Assembly: GCA_934352055.1 (NCBI GenBank) | Contig: CAKRJY010000001.1 | Location: 496,001 to 560,000 of the forward strand | Length of the DNA stretch: 64,000 nt | Direction of reading: 5' to 3' | Source: an uncultured Lachnospiraceae bacterium | GTDB lineage: Bacteria > Bacillota > Clostridia > Lachnospirales > Lachnospiraceae | Made by a program: the position numbers and the translations under genes | Notes under the pieces: generated by a model | The model's database searches: none | Seen by the model: only the letters and a program-made list of their open reading frames with translations | Told to the model about the DNA's origin: nothing | Shown: positions 35,164 to 43,496 of the stretch, piece by piece | Layout: each line of letters starts with the position of its first letter | Numbering within the stretch: position 1 is the first letter of the stretch

Positions 35164-36846
35164 TTATACATAATCGTTTGCACGTTTTGCAAGACGGTTC
35201 ATTGCTGAGAATACACCTCGTATAGAGGCTCTCGTAATATTGGAGCTGACGCCCACACCAAAGGTCACATTGCCTGTGCGGTTATCACGCATTTCGATAA
35301 AGGCTGCTGCCTTTGCACCGGAGCCCTGGCCAAGCGAATGCTCGCTATAGTCAAGCACAGAGAAATCCACCTGCGGAACACACTGTTTTACCGCTAATTT
35401 CACTGCTGCAATCGGACCATTGCCATCGGCTTCGGAATGGATTGCCTTGCCAAGATACTTAAAGTCAAGTGCTACATGCGTCTCATCATCTGCCATATTG
35501 TCATCGATATCAACATATACCAGTTCAAACGGCTCTTTGCTCTCTAAGTATTCCTTCTTGAATGCCTCCATCATCTTCTGTGGTTCTACCTCGCCACCTT
35601 CCTGCTCGGAAATATACTGGATGACATCCGCAAATTCTCTCTGCATCTTCTTTGGCAGCTTGTATCCATATACCGTATCCATAACAAAGGCAACGCCGCC
35701 TTTTCCGGACTGGCTGTTGATACGTACCACCGGCTCATATTTTCTTCCGATATCGGCAGGATCGATCGGCAGATATGGTACTTCCCAATATTGATTGCCA
35801 CGCTCCTGCATCGCATGCACACCTTTATTGATGGCATCCTGATGTGAGCCGGAAAATGCCGTAAAAACTAACTTGCCTGCATATGGATGACGCATATCCA
35901 CATGCATCTTACAGCATCTCTCATATATTTCAACAATTTCTTTGATATCCTCAATCTCGAGCTCCGGATTGATGCCCTGTGAGAACATATTGTATGCAAC
36001 CGTAAGAATGTCCACATTTCCGGTACGCTCACCATTACCAAGCAGTGTACCTTCCACACGGTCTGCGCCGGCGAGAAGTGCCATTTCTGTAATCGCTACT
36101 CCTGTGCCACGGTCGTTGTGTGGATGTACGCTTAAAATAATGTGTTCACGATCTTCAAAATGTGTGCTCATCCACTCAATCTGGTCTGCATACACATTTG
36201 GTGTATTCATCTCGACGGTCGCCGGTAAGTTAAAGATAATCGGTGCCTCTGTCGCATGATTCCATTCTTTTTGCACTGCGGTACAAATACGAAGTGCAAA
36301 ATCCATCTCTGTTCCTGTAAAACTCTCCGGTGAATACTCTAACTGTACATTGCCGTCAAAGTCCGCAAGGTGCTCCTTTACCATACGGGTGCCTTCGATG
36401 GCAATATCAATAATCTCATCCTGGCTCTTACCAAACACCACATCACGCTGCAATGTAGATGTAGAATTGTAAATATGAACCACAACGTTTTTAATTCCCT
36501 CGATCGCCTCAAATGTACGGTCGATCAGTTCCTTTCGGCACTGTGTCAAAACCTGTACTTTCACATCGTCTGGAATTCTGTTTTCTGCTACTAATTTACG
36601 CAGAAAATCATATTCAATCTGAGATGCCGCTGGGAAACCGATTTCTATCTCCTTGAAGCCTAGACGCAGCAAGAGGTCAAACATTTCCATCTTTTCTTCT
36701 ACGTTCATCGGCTCAATCAATGCCTGATTGCCATCACGCAGATCTACGCTGCACCAGATTGGTGCTTTTTCAATCTGCTTGTTTGGCCACTGACGTTCCG
36801 GATAATATAAAACCGGGTTTCTCTTATATCTTTGATAATTCAGCAT
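35164..36846 (-). CDS. leuA: 2-isopropylmalate synthase (long LeuA form)
   Basis: The frame opens at 36888 inside the HPr gene; the ATG at 36846 (MLNYQRYKRNPVLYYPERQW) gives 560 residues. WCSVDLRDGNQALIEPM contains the R-D-G catalytic core, LSVHPHNDRGTGVAI the HxH metal motif, and GTLLGNGERTGNVDI the second conserved region; the C-terminal third is the LeuA regulatory domain (VALDFKYLGKAIHSEADGNG, HSLGQGSGAKAAAFIEM). It condenses 2-ketoisovalerate with acetyl-CoA for leucine synthesis and should be leucine-inhibited. It belongs to the yeast/actinobacterial-type long LeuA. No leuBCD genes are nearby; it sits oddly between an HPr gene and rmlD. Confidence 0.93.
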   Translation of the reverse strand: MLNYQRYKRNPVLYYPERQWPNKQIEKAPIWCSVDLRDGNQALIEPMNVEEKMEMFDLLLRLGFKEIEIGFPAASQIEYDFLRKLVAENRIPDDVKVQVLTQCRKELIDRTFEAIEGIKNVVVHIYNSTSTLQRDVVFGKSQDEIIDIAIEGTRMVKEHLADFDGNVQLEYSPESFTGTEMDFALRICTAVQKEWNHATEAPIIFNLPATVEMNTPNVYADQIEWMSTHFEDREHIILSVHPHNDRGTGVAITEMALLAGADRVEGTLLGNGERTGNVDILTVAYNMFSQGINPELEIEDIKEIVEIYERCCKMHVDMRHPYAGKLVFTAFSGSHQDAINKGVHAMQERGNQYWEVPYLPIDPADIGRKYEPVVRINSQSGKGGVAFVMDTVYGYKLPKKMQREFADVIQYISEQEGGEVEPQKMMEAFKKEYLESKEPFELVYVDIDDNMADDETHVALDFKYLGKAIHSEADGNGPIAAVKLAVKQCVPQVDFSVLDYSEHSLGQGSGAKAAAFIEMRDNRTGNVTFGVGVSSNITRASIRGVFSAMNRLAKRANDYV

Positions 36847-36871
36847 CTCTTTTTTCCTTCTTTCCTTTTTG

Positions 36872-37138
36872 CTATTCCCCAAATCCATTTTCTACCAGTG
36901 CAACGAGCGCTTCGAGTGCCGGTGCTTCGTCATCACCATCGCATACGATTTCGATCTCATCGCCGGACTTGATACATGCTCCCAATACGCTAAGTACACT
37001 CTTTGCATTGGCTGTACCATTGATTCCATAGCGGAATGTAATATTGGATGTGTATTTCATCGCTTCCTGGCAAAAAATTCCTGCCGGTCTCAAATGAAGG
37101 CCTGTAGGATTGATAATCTGTACCTTCTGTGTAACCAT
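36872..37138 (-). CDS. ptsH: HPr-like phosphocarrier protein
   Basis: 88 residues. NPTGLHLRPAG holds His15, the PEP-dependent phosphorylation site, and NAKSVLSVLG holds Ser47 at the position of the HPr-kinase site (Ser46 in Bacillus). SGDEIEIVCDGDDEAPALEALVALVENGFG is the usual C-terminal strand and helix. It could be the main HPr of the PTS and carbon-catabolite control or a Crh-like/paralogous form; the presence of His15 argues against Crh. No ptsI is adjacent. It lies nine bases after glmM and 25 bases before leuA. Confidence 0.9.
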   Translation of the reverse strand: MVTQKVQIINPTGLHLRPAGIFCQEAMKYTSNITFRYGINGTANAKSVLSVLGACIKSGDEIEIVCDGDDEAPALEALVALVENGFGE

Positions 37139-37147
37139 GACTCCCTC

Positions 37148-38497
37148 CTATAACATGGTATTCATAATAAGTTCTGCCAACTTCTTGGCTTCCTCTTCAA
37201 TCTGTGTCTGATTTTTCCCTTCAATCATGACACGGACAAGTGGTTCTGTACCGGATGGGCGGATCAACACGCGTCCTTCTCCGGCAAATTTCTCTTCCAG
37301 CTCTGCGATAGCTCCGGCAATTTCCGGATACTCCATAAAGCTCTCTTTTTTGTGGTTTGGCACTTTCGCATTTACCAGTGCCTGCGGCAATACTTCCATG
37401 ACCTGTGCAAGCTCTGATAACGGCTTTCCTGTGTCTACCATAACCTGTAAGAGATGAAGTGCGCTTAAAAGTCCATCTCCTGTCGTATTGTCGTCTAAGA
37501 AGATGACATGACCGGACTGCTCACCACCAAGGTTATAGCCATTAGCAAGCATATTCTCTAATACATAGCGGTCACCTACTTTTGTCTTTTCAACGTGTAG
37601 GTTGCGCTCTTGCCCCATCAGGGTAAATCCGAGATTGGACATAACGGTTACAACAACCGTATCTTTCTTTAACGTGCCCTTTTCTTTCATATGATTAGCG
37701 CAGATTGCCATGATCTCATCGCCATCTACCATCTTACCGTTTTCATCCACTGCGAGCATACGGTCTGCATCGCCATCAAATGCCAATCCCACTGCCGCTT
37801 TTTCATAAACAACACGCGCCTGTAACTCTTCCATATGGGTAGAGCCACAGTTTGAATTGATGTTGGTTCCATCCGGATTCGTGTGGATTGCTACAAGCTC
37901 TGCGCCAAGTTCACGAAGTGTCTCTACGGATGTCTTGTAAGAAGCTCCCTCTGCACAGTCAATCACAATCTTCATGCCAGTTAGATCAACCGGAACCGTC
38001 TTTTTCATAAAATCAATGTATTCACGAATCAGATCAAAACGATACTCGATCTTACCGATTTCAGAACCTGTCGGCAAAGTAACATCCTTCATATCATTTG
38101 CAATGAGTGCTTCGATTTCGTCTTCCAACGCATCGGATAACTTATAACCGTCTCCATTAAAGAATTTGATGCCATTAAACTCCATCGGATTATGCGATGC
38201 GGAAATCACAACGCCGGCGTCTACTTTATGTCTTCTTGTCAGATATGCGATAGCTGGTGTTGGCATAACACCGGCAAAAATGGCATTGGCTCCTACAGAA
38301 CAAATTCCTGACATCAATGCACTTGCAAGCATACCGCCGGAAATTCTTGTGTCACAGCCAACGATAATCGTTGGTTTGTGTGCCTGTTCTTTGGTAAGCA
38401 CATACGCACCAGCCTGCCCTAATTTGGTTGCAAGCTCGATGGTAAGCTCAGAACCAGCTACACCTCTTACGCCATCTGTTCCAAATAATCTACCCAT
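37148..38497 (-). CDS. glmM: phosphoglucosamine mutase
   Basis: 449 residues, standard for GlmM. MGRLFGTDGVRGVAGSELT at the N terminus, VVISASHNPMEFNGIKFF with the phosphoserine at Ser101, AFDGDADRMLAVDENG as the metal-binding loop, GGEQSGHVIF as the sugar-binding loop and LIRPSGTEPLVRVMIEG as the phosphate-binding loop. It converts glucosamine-6-phosphate to glucosamine-1-phosphate for peptidoglycan and UDP-GlcNAc. The cdaA-cdaR-glmM order is conserved in Firmicutes, where CdaA and GlmM interact to limit c-di-AMP synthesis. Confidence 0.97.
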   Translation of the reverse strand: MGRLFGTDGVRGVAGSELTIELATKLGQAGAYVLTKEQAHKPTIIVGCDTRISGGMLASALMSGICSVGANAIFAGVMPTPAIAYLTRRHKVDAGVVISASHNPMEFNGIKFFNGDGYKLSDALEDEIEALIANDMKDVTLPTGSEIGKIEYRFDLIREYIDFMKKTVPVDLTGMKIVIDCAEGASYKTSVETLRELGAELVAIHTNPDGTNINSNCGSTHMEELQARVVYEKAAVGLAFDGDADRMLAVDENGKMVDGDEIMAICANHMKEKGTLKKDTVVVTVMSNLGFTLMGQERNLHVEKTKVGDRYVLENMLANGYNLGGEQSGHVIFLDDNTTGDGLLSALHLLQVMVDTGKPLSELAQVMEVLPQALVNAKVPNHKKESFMEYPEIAGAIAELEEKFAGEGRVLIRPSGTEPLVRVMIEGKNQTQIEEEAKKLAELIMNTML

Positions 38498-38510
38498 TTC
38501 TCTCTCCTTT

Positions 38511-39758
38511 TTACTCCGTTGTAATCACTATGTTTGTCGTTGTTGCTGTCGCAGTAAATCCACTGTCCAGATCTAGATTCACAGAAACCGCATGACTTCC
38601 TTCACCAAGTCCACTGGCATCCACAGAACCTGTTATCGCATCCGCTGCAAGCTCTGCCAAATCGGATGCCTTGCCTGTAATTTTTACATCGACTGTTGTT
38701 GCTTCAAAAGTCGCCTTGCTGCCGTCCGCCAAATTGCGAATTGTCAGATTTGCCGTAGGCACACGATATGTCTTGGTCTCATCTCCGGATACCGTAACTT
38801 TTACCGTCGCCTGTGTCTGGTTACTGTCCGCAATCTTAACCCCACTCGGCAGATACGTATTCAAATCCACAGTTGTTGTCATATTCGCTGTGATTTTTGA
38901 TAAATCCAGTGCGCTTCCGTTGATCGTAATCTCTGTAATTTCATTGAGTACATCCGCTTCTCCGGTAATCTGTACCGTCTCAGGATCCACGGTAACGCTA
39001 TCCAGATATACGCCATCCGGCAGTGTTCCCGTTGTCTCTACCTTGATAGGAACGGTCTTAAGATTAGATATATCTATATGAACTCTCACCATCTCGCGAT
39101 CGATTTCCAAACGACTCTGATCGATTTCATTGCCTGACTTGTCAAGGAAATGCAGAGTTGCTGTCGTATCAGAATCCTCATTGGCACCATCAATATCAAC
39201 ATATGCAACCACTCTTGCTATGGTGCTGATGATATCCTCCGGACCAGATACCGATATGCTTGCAGGTGTCGCTTCCGCTTTATCAACCACACAGCCTTCC
39301 GCCGGATTCCCTGTCGTCTCCACATCCACATCATGTTTGATGGTCATTTTATTGCCAATCTTTACCTGCAGATACAAGCGCTTCGCAGAGACGGTAATCC
39401 CACTATTATTGTTATTGACCGTAATCGTCACCGGTACACGACTATCATCTTCCAGATAGTTCATATCTGCTGTCGCCGTGAAATCAGCCCCCGACAATCG
39501 TTCCATCACAGATCGTCTGGCCGTCACACGAAAGCTTACGGTGCTGCCGCCCTCTGGAATCTCATAATAGCGTCCTGCATCTGTCAGAACCTCTGCGTTT
39601 ACGACCGTGACATTCGTCGTAAATGTCTTTGTCTGCGTCGGATCATCTACATTGACCACCACAAGCCACAGCACAATAGAGAAAAGGACTGCCAGCAGTT
39701 TTAATCCCCAGTTTTCCAAAAAGATACGTTTGATTTTAGGAGTTATGCTTTGTTTCAT
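38511..39758 (-). CDS. cdaR: YbbR-domain protein, regulator of the diadenylate cyclase
   Basis: 415 residues. One N-terminal membrane segment (GLKLLAVLFSIVLWLVVVNV) followed by several YbbR repeats outside the membrane, with recurring units such as PTQTKTFTTNVTVVNA, VSVSGPEDIISTIARVVAYV, VQITGEADVLNEITEITI and VDVKITGKASDLAEL. It ends in a Thr-rich strand. CdaR proteins bind and modulate CdaA at the membrane. It overlaps the end of cdaA by 23 bases, so the two are translationally coupled. Confidence 0.92.
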   Translation of the reverse strand: MKQSITPKIKRIFLENWGLKLLAVLFSIVLWLVVVNVDDPTQTKTFTTNVTVVNAEVLTDAGRYYEIPEGGSTVSFRVTARRSVMERLSGADFTATADMNYLEDDSRVPVTITVNNNNSGITVSAKRLYLQVKIGNKMTIKHDVDVETTGNPAEGCVVDKAEATPASISVSGPEDIISTIARVVAYVDIDGANEDSDTTATLHFLDKSGNEIDQSRLEIDREMVRVHIDISNLKTVPIKVETTGTLPDGVYLDSVTVDPETVQITGEADVLNEITEITINGSALDLSKITANMTTTVDLNTYLPSGVKIADSNQTQATVKVTVSGDETKTYRVPTANLTIRNLADGSKATFEATTVDVKITGKASDLAELAADAITGSVDASGLGEGSHAVSVNLDLDSGFTATATTTNIVITTE

Positions 39759-40632
39759 TTTTGCCCCTCCTTCCCAAACGTGGTTTGCTGTTTTCTTCCG
39801 GTTCTTTCTCCGGATTCTGTAATTCGATCAGCTTAGCGCGCAGCTGCTCATCTGTCACGCCTTCTGTTAATTTACCATTTTCAGCGATGGATACTCTTCC
39901 TGTCTCCTCTGATACCACAATCGTCAGTGCATCACAGACCTCGCTGATACCAATCGCCGCACGATGTCTGGTTCCAAGAGCCTTATTCAGACTCATATTC
40001 TCAGATAACGGAAGATAGCATGTTGCTGCCACAATACGATCACCGCGCACAATGATCGCGCCATCGTGAAGTGGTGTATTTTTTTCAAAAATATTGATCA
40101 ACAGCTGTTTTGTCAAAACAGCATCTACTGTAATACCGGTTCTTTCTACCTCATCCAGGCGCATCTGATTCTCCACGACAATCAGAGCTCCTGTCTTAAC
40201 AGCTCCCATCTCAAAACACGCCATCGTCATATCATTTATGGTCTTATCCTCAAAGCGTTTTGTAATACCACGCCCCATCCCAAGATTCGTGAGGAAGGAA
40301 AACAGACGCCGTCGTCCCAGATCTTCCAATGCTTTGCGAAGCTCGGGCTGAAACACGACAATAACCATAATCAGTGCAACATTGAGAAGCTTTTCGCCCA
40401 ACCATAAGATGGTACTCATCTGAAACAGCGCTGCCAATATAAAGAATGCGATCACGACAAGCAGTCCACGGAACAGCATCCATGTACGCGTGTTCTGCAC
40501 CCAGATTAACAATTGGTAGATAAAAAAGGCGATGATGATGATTTCCACGATATCCGTGATCTGCACATCTGGAAAATTAATTCCAAAATAATCTCCAAAA
40601 AATGCATCCAGACTATTTATGATGTTGTCCAT
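39736..40632 (-). CDS. cdaA: diadenylate cyclase, membrane-bound
   Basis: 298 residues. Three N-terminal membrane helices (residues about 28-45, 53-72, 80-95) precede the DAC domain: ERTGITVDAVLTKQLLINIF, LHDGAIIVRGDRI with the DGA motif at 190-192, and GTRHRAAIGISEVCDALTIV with the RHR motif at 222-224. It makes c-di-AMP from two ATP. The C-terminal tail is charged (EEPEENSKPRLGRRGKN-like). Second messenger levels set cell-wall and potassium homeostasis; this is the classic cda operon in Firmicutes. Confidence 0.96.
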   Translation of the reverse strand: MDNIINSLDAFFGDYFGINFPDVQITDIVEIIIIAFFIYQLLIWVQNTRTWMLFRGLLVVIAFFILAALFQMSTILWLGEKLLNVALIMVIVVFQPELRKALEDLGRRRLFSFLTNLGMGRGITKRFEDKTINDMTMACFEMGAVKTGALIVVENQMRLDEVERTGITVDAVLTKQLLINIFEKNTPLHDGAIIVRGDRIVAATCYLPLSENMSLNKALGTRHRAAIGISEVCDALTIVVSEETGRVSIAENGKLTEGVTDEQLRAKLIELQNPEKEPEENSKPRLGRRGKNETKHNS

Positions 40633-40648
40633 ATCATCTCACTCCTTT

Positions 40649-41632
40649 CTATTTGTCTTGCTGTTGTACTTCTTCCTGCATCTCTCCCAGATCCTGTACC
40701 GGAAGTGATGATGTCTCTGAAGTAATACGCTTAACTTCTTTTTCCTGTTCTGCAATATGTACCTTTGGCACAGCGGTCACATAATAGTAGTATTCATCAT
40801 CTTCAAACTGTACATGCTCGGTACGGGAATAATCAAAGCCTCGTGCGAAGAATACAAGAAGCAGTCCAACAACCAGAGTAACAACATTGCCAATCACAAG
40901 AAGCATAATATCATCCCGATTGCCGACAAACAGAACGCCGGCAAGCATCAATACGAATTCTGTGACAACACCGGATAACACAGCCACAAGCCAGGCGTGT
41001 TCCATACCTTTCGTCCGTATGAAGTACACGACAAGAAACATCGCTGTCATAGCCACTAGATAAATATAAAACATCCCGTTATTTAACATTTGATTTTGAA
41101 GCAATTCTGCCGCCCCAAGATCTGTATTGGGATCTAGAAATGAAGATGCATTTTCAACGACGATCTTGAGATAATAAGAAAAAATACTACCACATATAAT
41201 CGTCGGCAACTCGTGAATACTGCGCAGTAGGCCCGATACCATCGGCACCACAAACGGAATATTCAGATAGCGGCATGTAGGTATTACCACCATATTATAT
41301 GTATCATCTGCCCGAAAATACGCCGCCACCGCATAGCTGAGGGCAAGTAAAACCAATGCTACCACAGCAACATCTGTCGATAATGTCATCATGTGCATCA
41401 ATCCCACAAAAAAGACAATAAAAGTAGACCCTGCCAGCGGAAGCAATGCACTAATGCCCGCAAGCCCCACAGAGACCCACCAGTGATTTAAAATTTTCTG
41501 ATAACCAAAACACCGATTCATGACTAAGAGTACAGCCAACATAATTGCAAAACGCAATAAGCGAACCACCCACTCTTCTCTTGTTATGATAAAATGCCTG
41601 ATTTTCGTTCGTAATTGTATAAAAAACGTCAT
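40649..41632 (-). CDS. polytopic membrane protein of the cda operon, function unknown
   Basis: The frame reaches 41755, but the ATG at 41632 follows the TAG of the upstream gene by one base, giving 327 residues. About eight helices: FAIMLAVLLVMNRCFGYQK, LLPLAGSTFIVFFVGLMHMM, VAVVALVLLALSYAVAAYF, and a last one in VVTLVVGLLLVFFARGF. The middle includes RYLNIPFVVPMVSGLLRSIHELPTI split over a loop. The cytoplasmic tail is acidic and aromatic (EDDEYYYYVTAVPK) and ends Gln-rich. I do not recognise the family. The position upstream of cdaA suggests a link to cell-envelope or c-di-AMP physiology. Confidence 0.7.
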   Translation of the reverse strand: MTFFIQLRTKIRHFIITREEWVVRLLRFAIMLAVLLVMNRCFGYQKILNHWWVSVGLAGISALLPLAGSTFIVFFVGLMHMMTLSTDVAVVALVLLALSYAVAAYFRADDTYNMVVIPTCRYLNIPFVVPMVSGLLRSIHELPTIICGSIFSYYLKIVVENASSFLDPNTDLGAAELLQNQMLNNGMFYIYLVAMTAMFLVVYFIRTKGMEHAWLVAVLSGVVTEFVLMLAGVLFVGNRDDIMLLVIGNVVTLVVGLLLVFFARGFDYSRTEHVQFEDDEYYYYVTAVPKVHIAEQEKEVKRITSETSSLPVQDLGEMQEEVQQQDK

Positions 41633-41633
41633 C

Positions 41634-42053
41634 CTAGTCCCATCCCTCAGGTATTTTTGACAAATCTTCTTCTTGATACATCTCATGCAAGACGTGATAA
41701 TCTTTGCGCAATCTACGCACAAGTCTCTCACTTTCTTTGTATCGCTTCGCCGCATGGCGACGCACCATACGCAGATAATAATACATATATAAAATATAAA
41801 GCACTAGTCCCAGCAGAATAAAAAGAATCGTGCTGACAAGATGTAGATTCACTACCACGGTGCTGATCACAAAAAGTAATCCACCCGCATAAAGTGCTAT
41901 ATAAATCAATGTTCCCAAGAAGACTCCGCCTAATGTGCACATATCCAGATAATCGCGTTTGCGATATCGCAGTGTCGGGCTAAGCTTTCGCCCATACTGA
42001 TCCTCGAGCATCGCCATCTTTGTCATATGTGCAACGCGTTTTTTGCTTAACAT
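41634..42053 (-). CDS. small membrane protein of the cda operon, function unknown
   Basis: The frame opens at 42101; AGGAGG seven bases before the ATG at 42053 (MLSKKRVAHMTKMAMLED) makes that the start, giving 139 residues. The protein is basic, has two adjacent hydrophobic segments (LGGVFLGTLIYIALYAGGLL and STILFILLGLVLYILYMY) and a charged helical tail (AAKRYKESERLVRRLRKD). First gene after the promoter at 42120-42147, whose transcript begins with a strong hairpin. It may form a complex with the next membrane protein (one-base gap); no function is known to me. Confidence 0.68.
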   Translation of the reverse strand: MLSKKRVAHMTKMAMLEDQYGRKLSPTLRYRKRDYLDMCTLGGVFLGTLIYIALYAGGLLFVISTVVVNLHLVSTILFILLGLVLYILYMYYYLRMVRRHAAKRYKESERLVRRLRKDYHVLHEMYQEEDLSKIPEGWD

Positions 42054-42082
42054 CCGGCTTCCTCCTGCCATTCTTTTATCCG

Positions 42083-42108
42083 GTGCGAAGCATTCTGACA
42101 CTTCGCAC
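42083..42108 (-). promoter_or_regulatory. 5' leader hairpin of the cda operon
   Basis: Perfect 8-bp stem GTGCGAAG/CTTCGCAC (42083-42090 and 42101-42108) with a 10-base loop, within a few bases of the predicted transcript start and 30 bp before the first gene. Probably protects the 5' end. Confidence 0.55.
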
Positions 42109-42119
42109 TACTAATACAT

Positions 42120-42147
42120 ATTATAACATAATGAGAACGCGGTGCAA
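42120..42147 (-). promoter_or_regulatory. sigma-A-type promoter of the cda operon
   Basis: Minus strand: TTGCAC (42147-42142), 16-base spacer ending TGT (extended -10), TATAAT (42125-42120). Distance to the ATG at 42053 is about 65 bp. Confidence 0.75.
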
Positions 42148-42186
42148 CCACACGCGCCACATAAACATAATAAAAACACAAAATAA

Positions 42187-42223
42187 CCCTCTTCACCGGA
42201 CGTCCTGCATCCGGCAAAGAGGG
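42187..42223 (-). terminator. intrinsic terminator after yvyF
   Basis: Long inverted repeat CCCTCTT..CCGGA / TCCGG..AAGAGGG with a 9-base loop, followed on the minus strand by TTATTTTGTGTTTTTATT. It ends the comFC-yvyF unit before the cda promoter. Confidence 0.8.
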
Positions 42224-42237
42224 CATACATTCCTATT

Positions 42238-42651
42238 TTATTTCTTCAAAAAACGCATCTTATCCGAATCTCTTACTAATCTCTGACTCGATGGTTCCGG
42301 CTGAAGCCTTGGCTTCTCGATTACACTATTAAAGTCCCCACGCATACGGTTCTTACAAGCTTCGCAGAACCTGCCTGTACGGATAGACGCTCCGCATCCC
42401 TCGCATTCGATTCCCACTGGTGAATCAGAAGCAAACTCCAAACGCTCCTCGCGAATCCACTGGCGAATCTGCTGCACGGTTACATCATTGTCCTCGGATA
42501 CCATCTGAATGGTCGCTCCCGGATTACTCCGCACATATTCCTTTACCTGTTGAAACTTTTCTTCTAAAGCATCTCTGCATGCCTGACAAATCGGTGGTCC
42601 ACTCAAATAATTAAACAATCTACCACATTGTCTGCAATTTCGTACGTCCAT
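42238..42651 (-). CDS. yvyF: flagellar operon protein YvyF (TIGR03826-type)
   Basis: 137 residues. A four-Cys zinc-finger-like N terminus (CRQCGRLFNYLSGPPICQAC), a helix-turn-helix-like middle (SEDNDVTVQQIRQWIREERL) and a second Cys cluster (CEGCGASIRTGRFCEAC). This layout is that of YvyF, which in Bacillus follows comFC and precedes flgM. Here the order comFC-yvyF is kept but flgM does not follow; the next gene is separated by a terminator. It probably regulates flagellar gene expression or assembly. Confidence 0.85.
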   Translation of the reverse strand: MDVRNCRQCGRLFNYLSGPPICQACRDALEEKFQQVKEYVRSNPGATIQMVSEDNDVTVQQIRQWIREERLEFASDSPVGIECEGCGASIRTGRFCEACKNRMRGDFNSVIEKPRLQPEPSSQRLVRDSDKMRFLKK

Positions 42652-42675
42652 ATTTCCTCCTCCCGGTCACACGCC

Positions 42676-43404
42676 TTAACCCTGTCCGGCACAGATTGTC
42701 AGACAATAGACTTCTCGCACCCCCGCTGCAAGCAAAGCCGTCGTCACACCATCCAGCGTGCTTCCTGTCGTATAGATATCATCAATTAACAGAATTTTGT
42801 TTAATTTTACACCATTTTTTCTGATTTTAAAAGCATTTTCCAAATTCTTTTTTCTCTGTGTATCGTTTAAGTTCTTTAGAGGCACTGTATTTTTGGCGCG
42901 AACCACCAATTTTGTTTCCAGCGGACATCCCAGCTTTTGTGCAATCTCCCGCGCCAGCACTTCTGCCTGGTTATAACCACGTCTTTTTTCTTTTTTCCGA
43001 TACATCGGCACAGGAATCACAGCATCCACAGAAAGACTTTGCAGCCAGATGGCATGTATTTTCCATACATCCTCCACAAATGTCTTCCCATATATCCGGC
43101 AATTACTATATTTAAAGCGATACATTGCAAGCTTCATCGGACCTGTGTACACATACACCGCTTTATTCTGCACAAAAACATGATTTCTGCGTCTGCAGTC
43201 ATTGCAAATGGTTTGTGTGGCGTCTTTCAGCTTCTTTCCACATTTGATGCACCCGGCGTCACCGATGTAACAGATTTTCGTTTTACACCTTCTGCAGTAA
43301 CCATCTGTTTTTTCCTCTTCGTATAAAATCTCATTACATCCCGGGCAGCGCCTTGGATAAAGGAATTCTTTCCATTCTATTATGTTTTTTCTATGACCTA
43401 TCAT
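42676..43404 (-). CDS. comFC: ComF-family phosphoribosyltransferase-like protein
   Basis: 242 residues. N-terminal zinc-ribbon cysteines (CPGCNEILYEEE, CRRCKTKICY, CIKCGKKL, CNDCRRR), then VYTGPMKLAMYRFKYSN, VDAVIPVPMYRKKEKRRGYNQA and KILLIDDIYTTGSTLDGV, the PRPP-binding motif. ComFC is needed for natural transformation in Gram-positive bacteria, probably in the handling of incoming single strands. comFA is not adjacent. GGGGGAG lies eight bases before the ATG. It is divergent from the plus-strand lipoprotein gene, whose -35 box begins at this gene's start codon. Confidence 0.88.
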   Translation of the reverse strand: MIGHRKNIIEWKEFLYPRRCPGCNEILYEEEKTDGYCRRCKTKICYIGDAGCIKCGKKLKDATQTICNDCRRRNHVFVQNKAVYVYTGPMKLAMYRFKYSNCRIYGKTFVEDVWKIHAIWLQSLSVDAVIPVPMYRKKEKRRGYNQAEVLAREIAQKLGCPLETKLVVRAKNTVPLKNLNDTQRKKNLENAFKIRKNGVKLNKILLIDDIYTTGSTLDGVTTALLAAGVREVYCLTICAGQG

Positions 43405-43432
43405 TGACTTTTCTCCCCCTTCTCTTTAAAAT
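43404..43432 (+). promoter_or_regulatory. sigma-A-type promoter of the substrate-binding lipoprotein gene
   Basis: TTGACT (43404-43409), 17-base spacer, TAAAAT (43427-43432). It gives a leader of about 58 nt to the ATG at 43497, with GGAGG ten bases before the start. Confidence 0.78.
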
Positions 43433-43496
43433 GTATGTTCAGAGTCAAACTTATAAAAAAGACAATATTACACGTAACAACGGAGGTTTTATAAAT

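Noticed and set aside
1..42000. Insertion sequences or integrase remnants explaining the patchwork polysaccharide locus
   Set aside because: I found no transposase-like protein and no paired terminal inverted repeats; the modular layout rests on promoters and terminators only.
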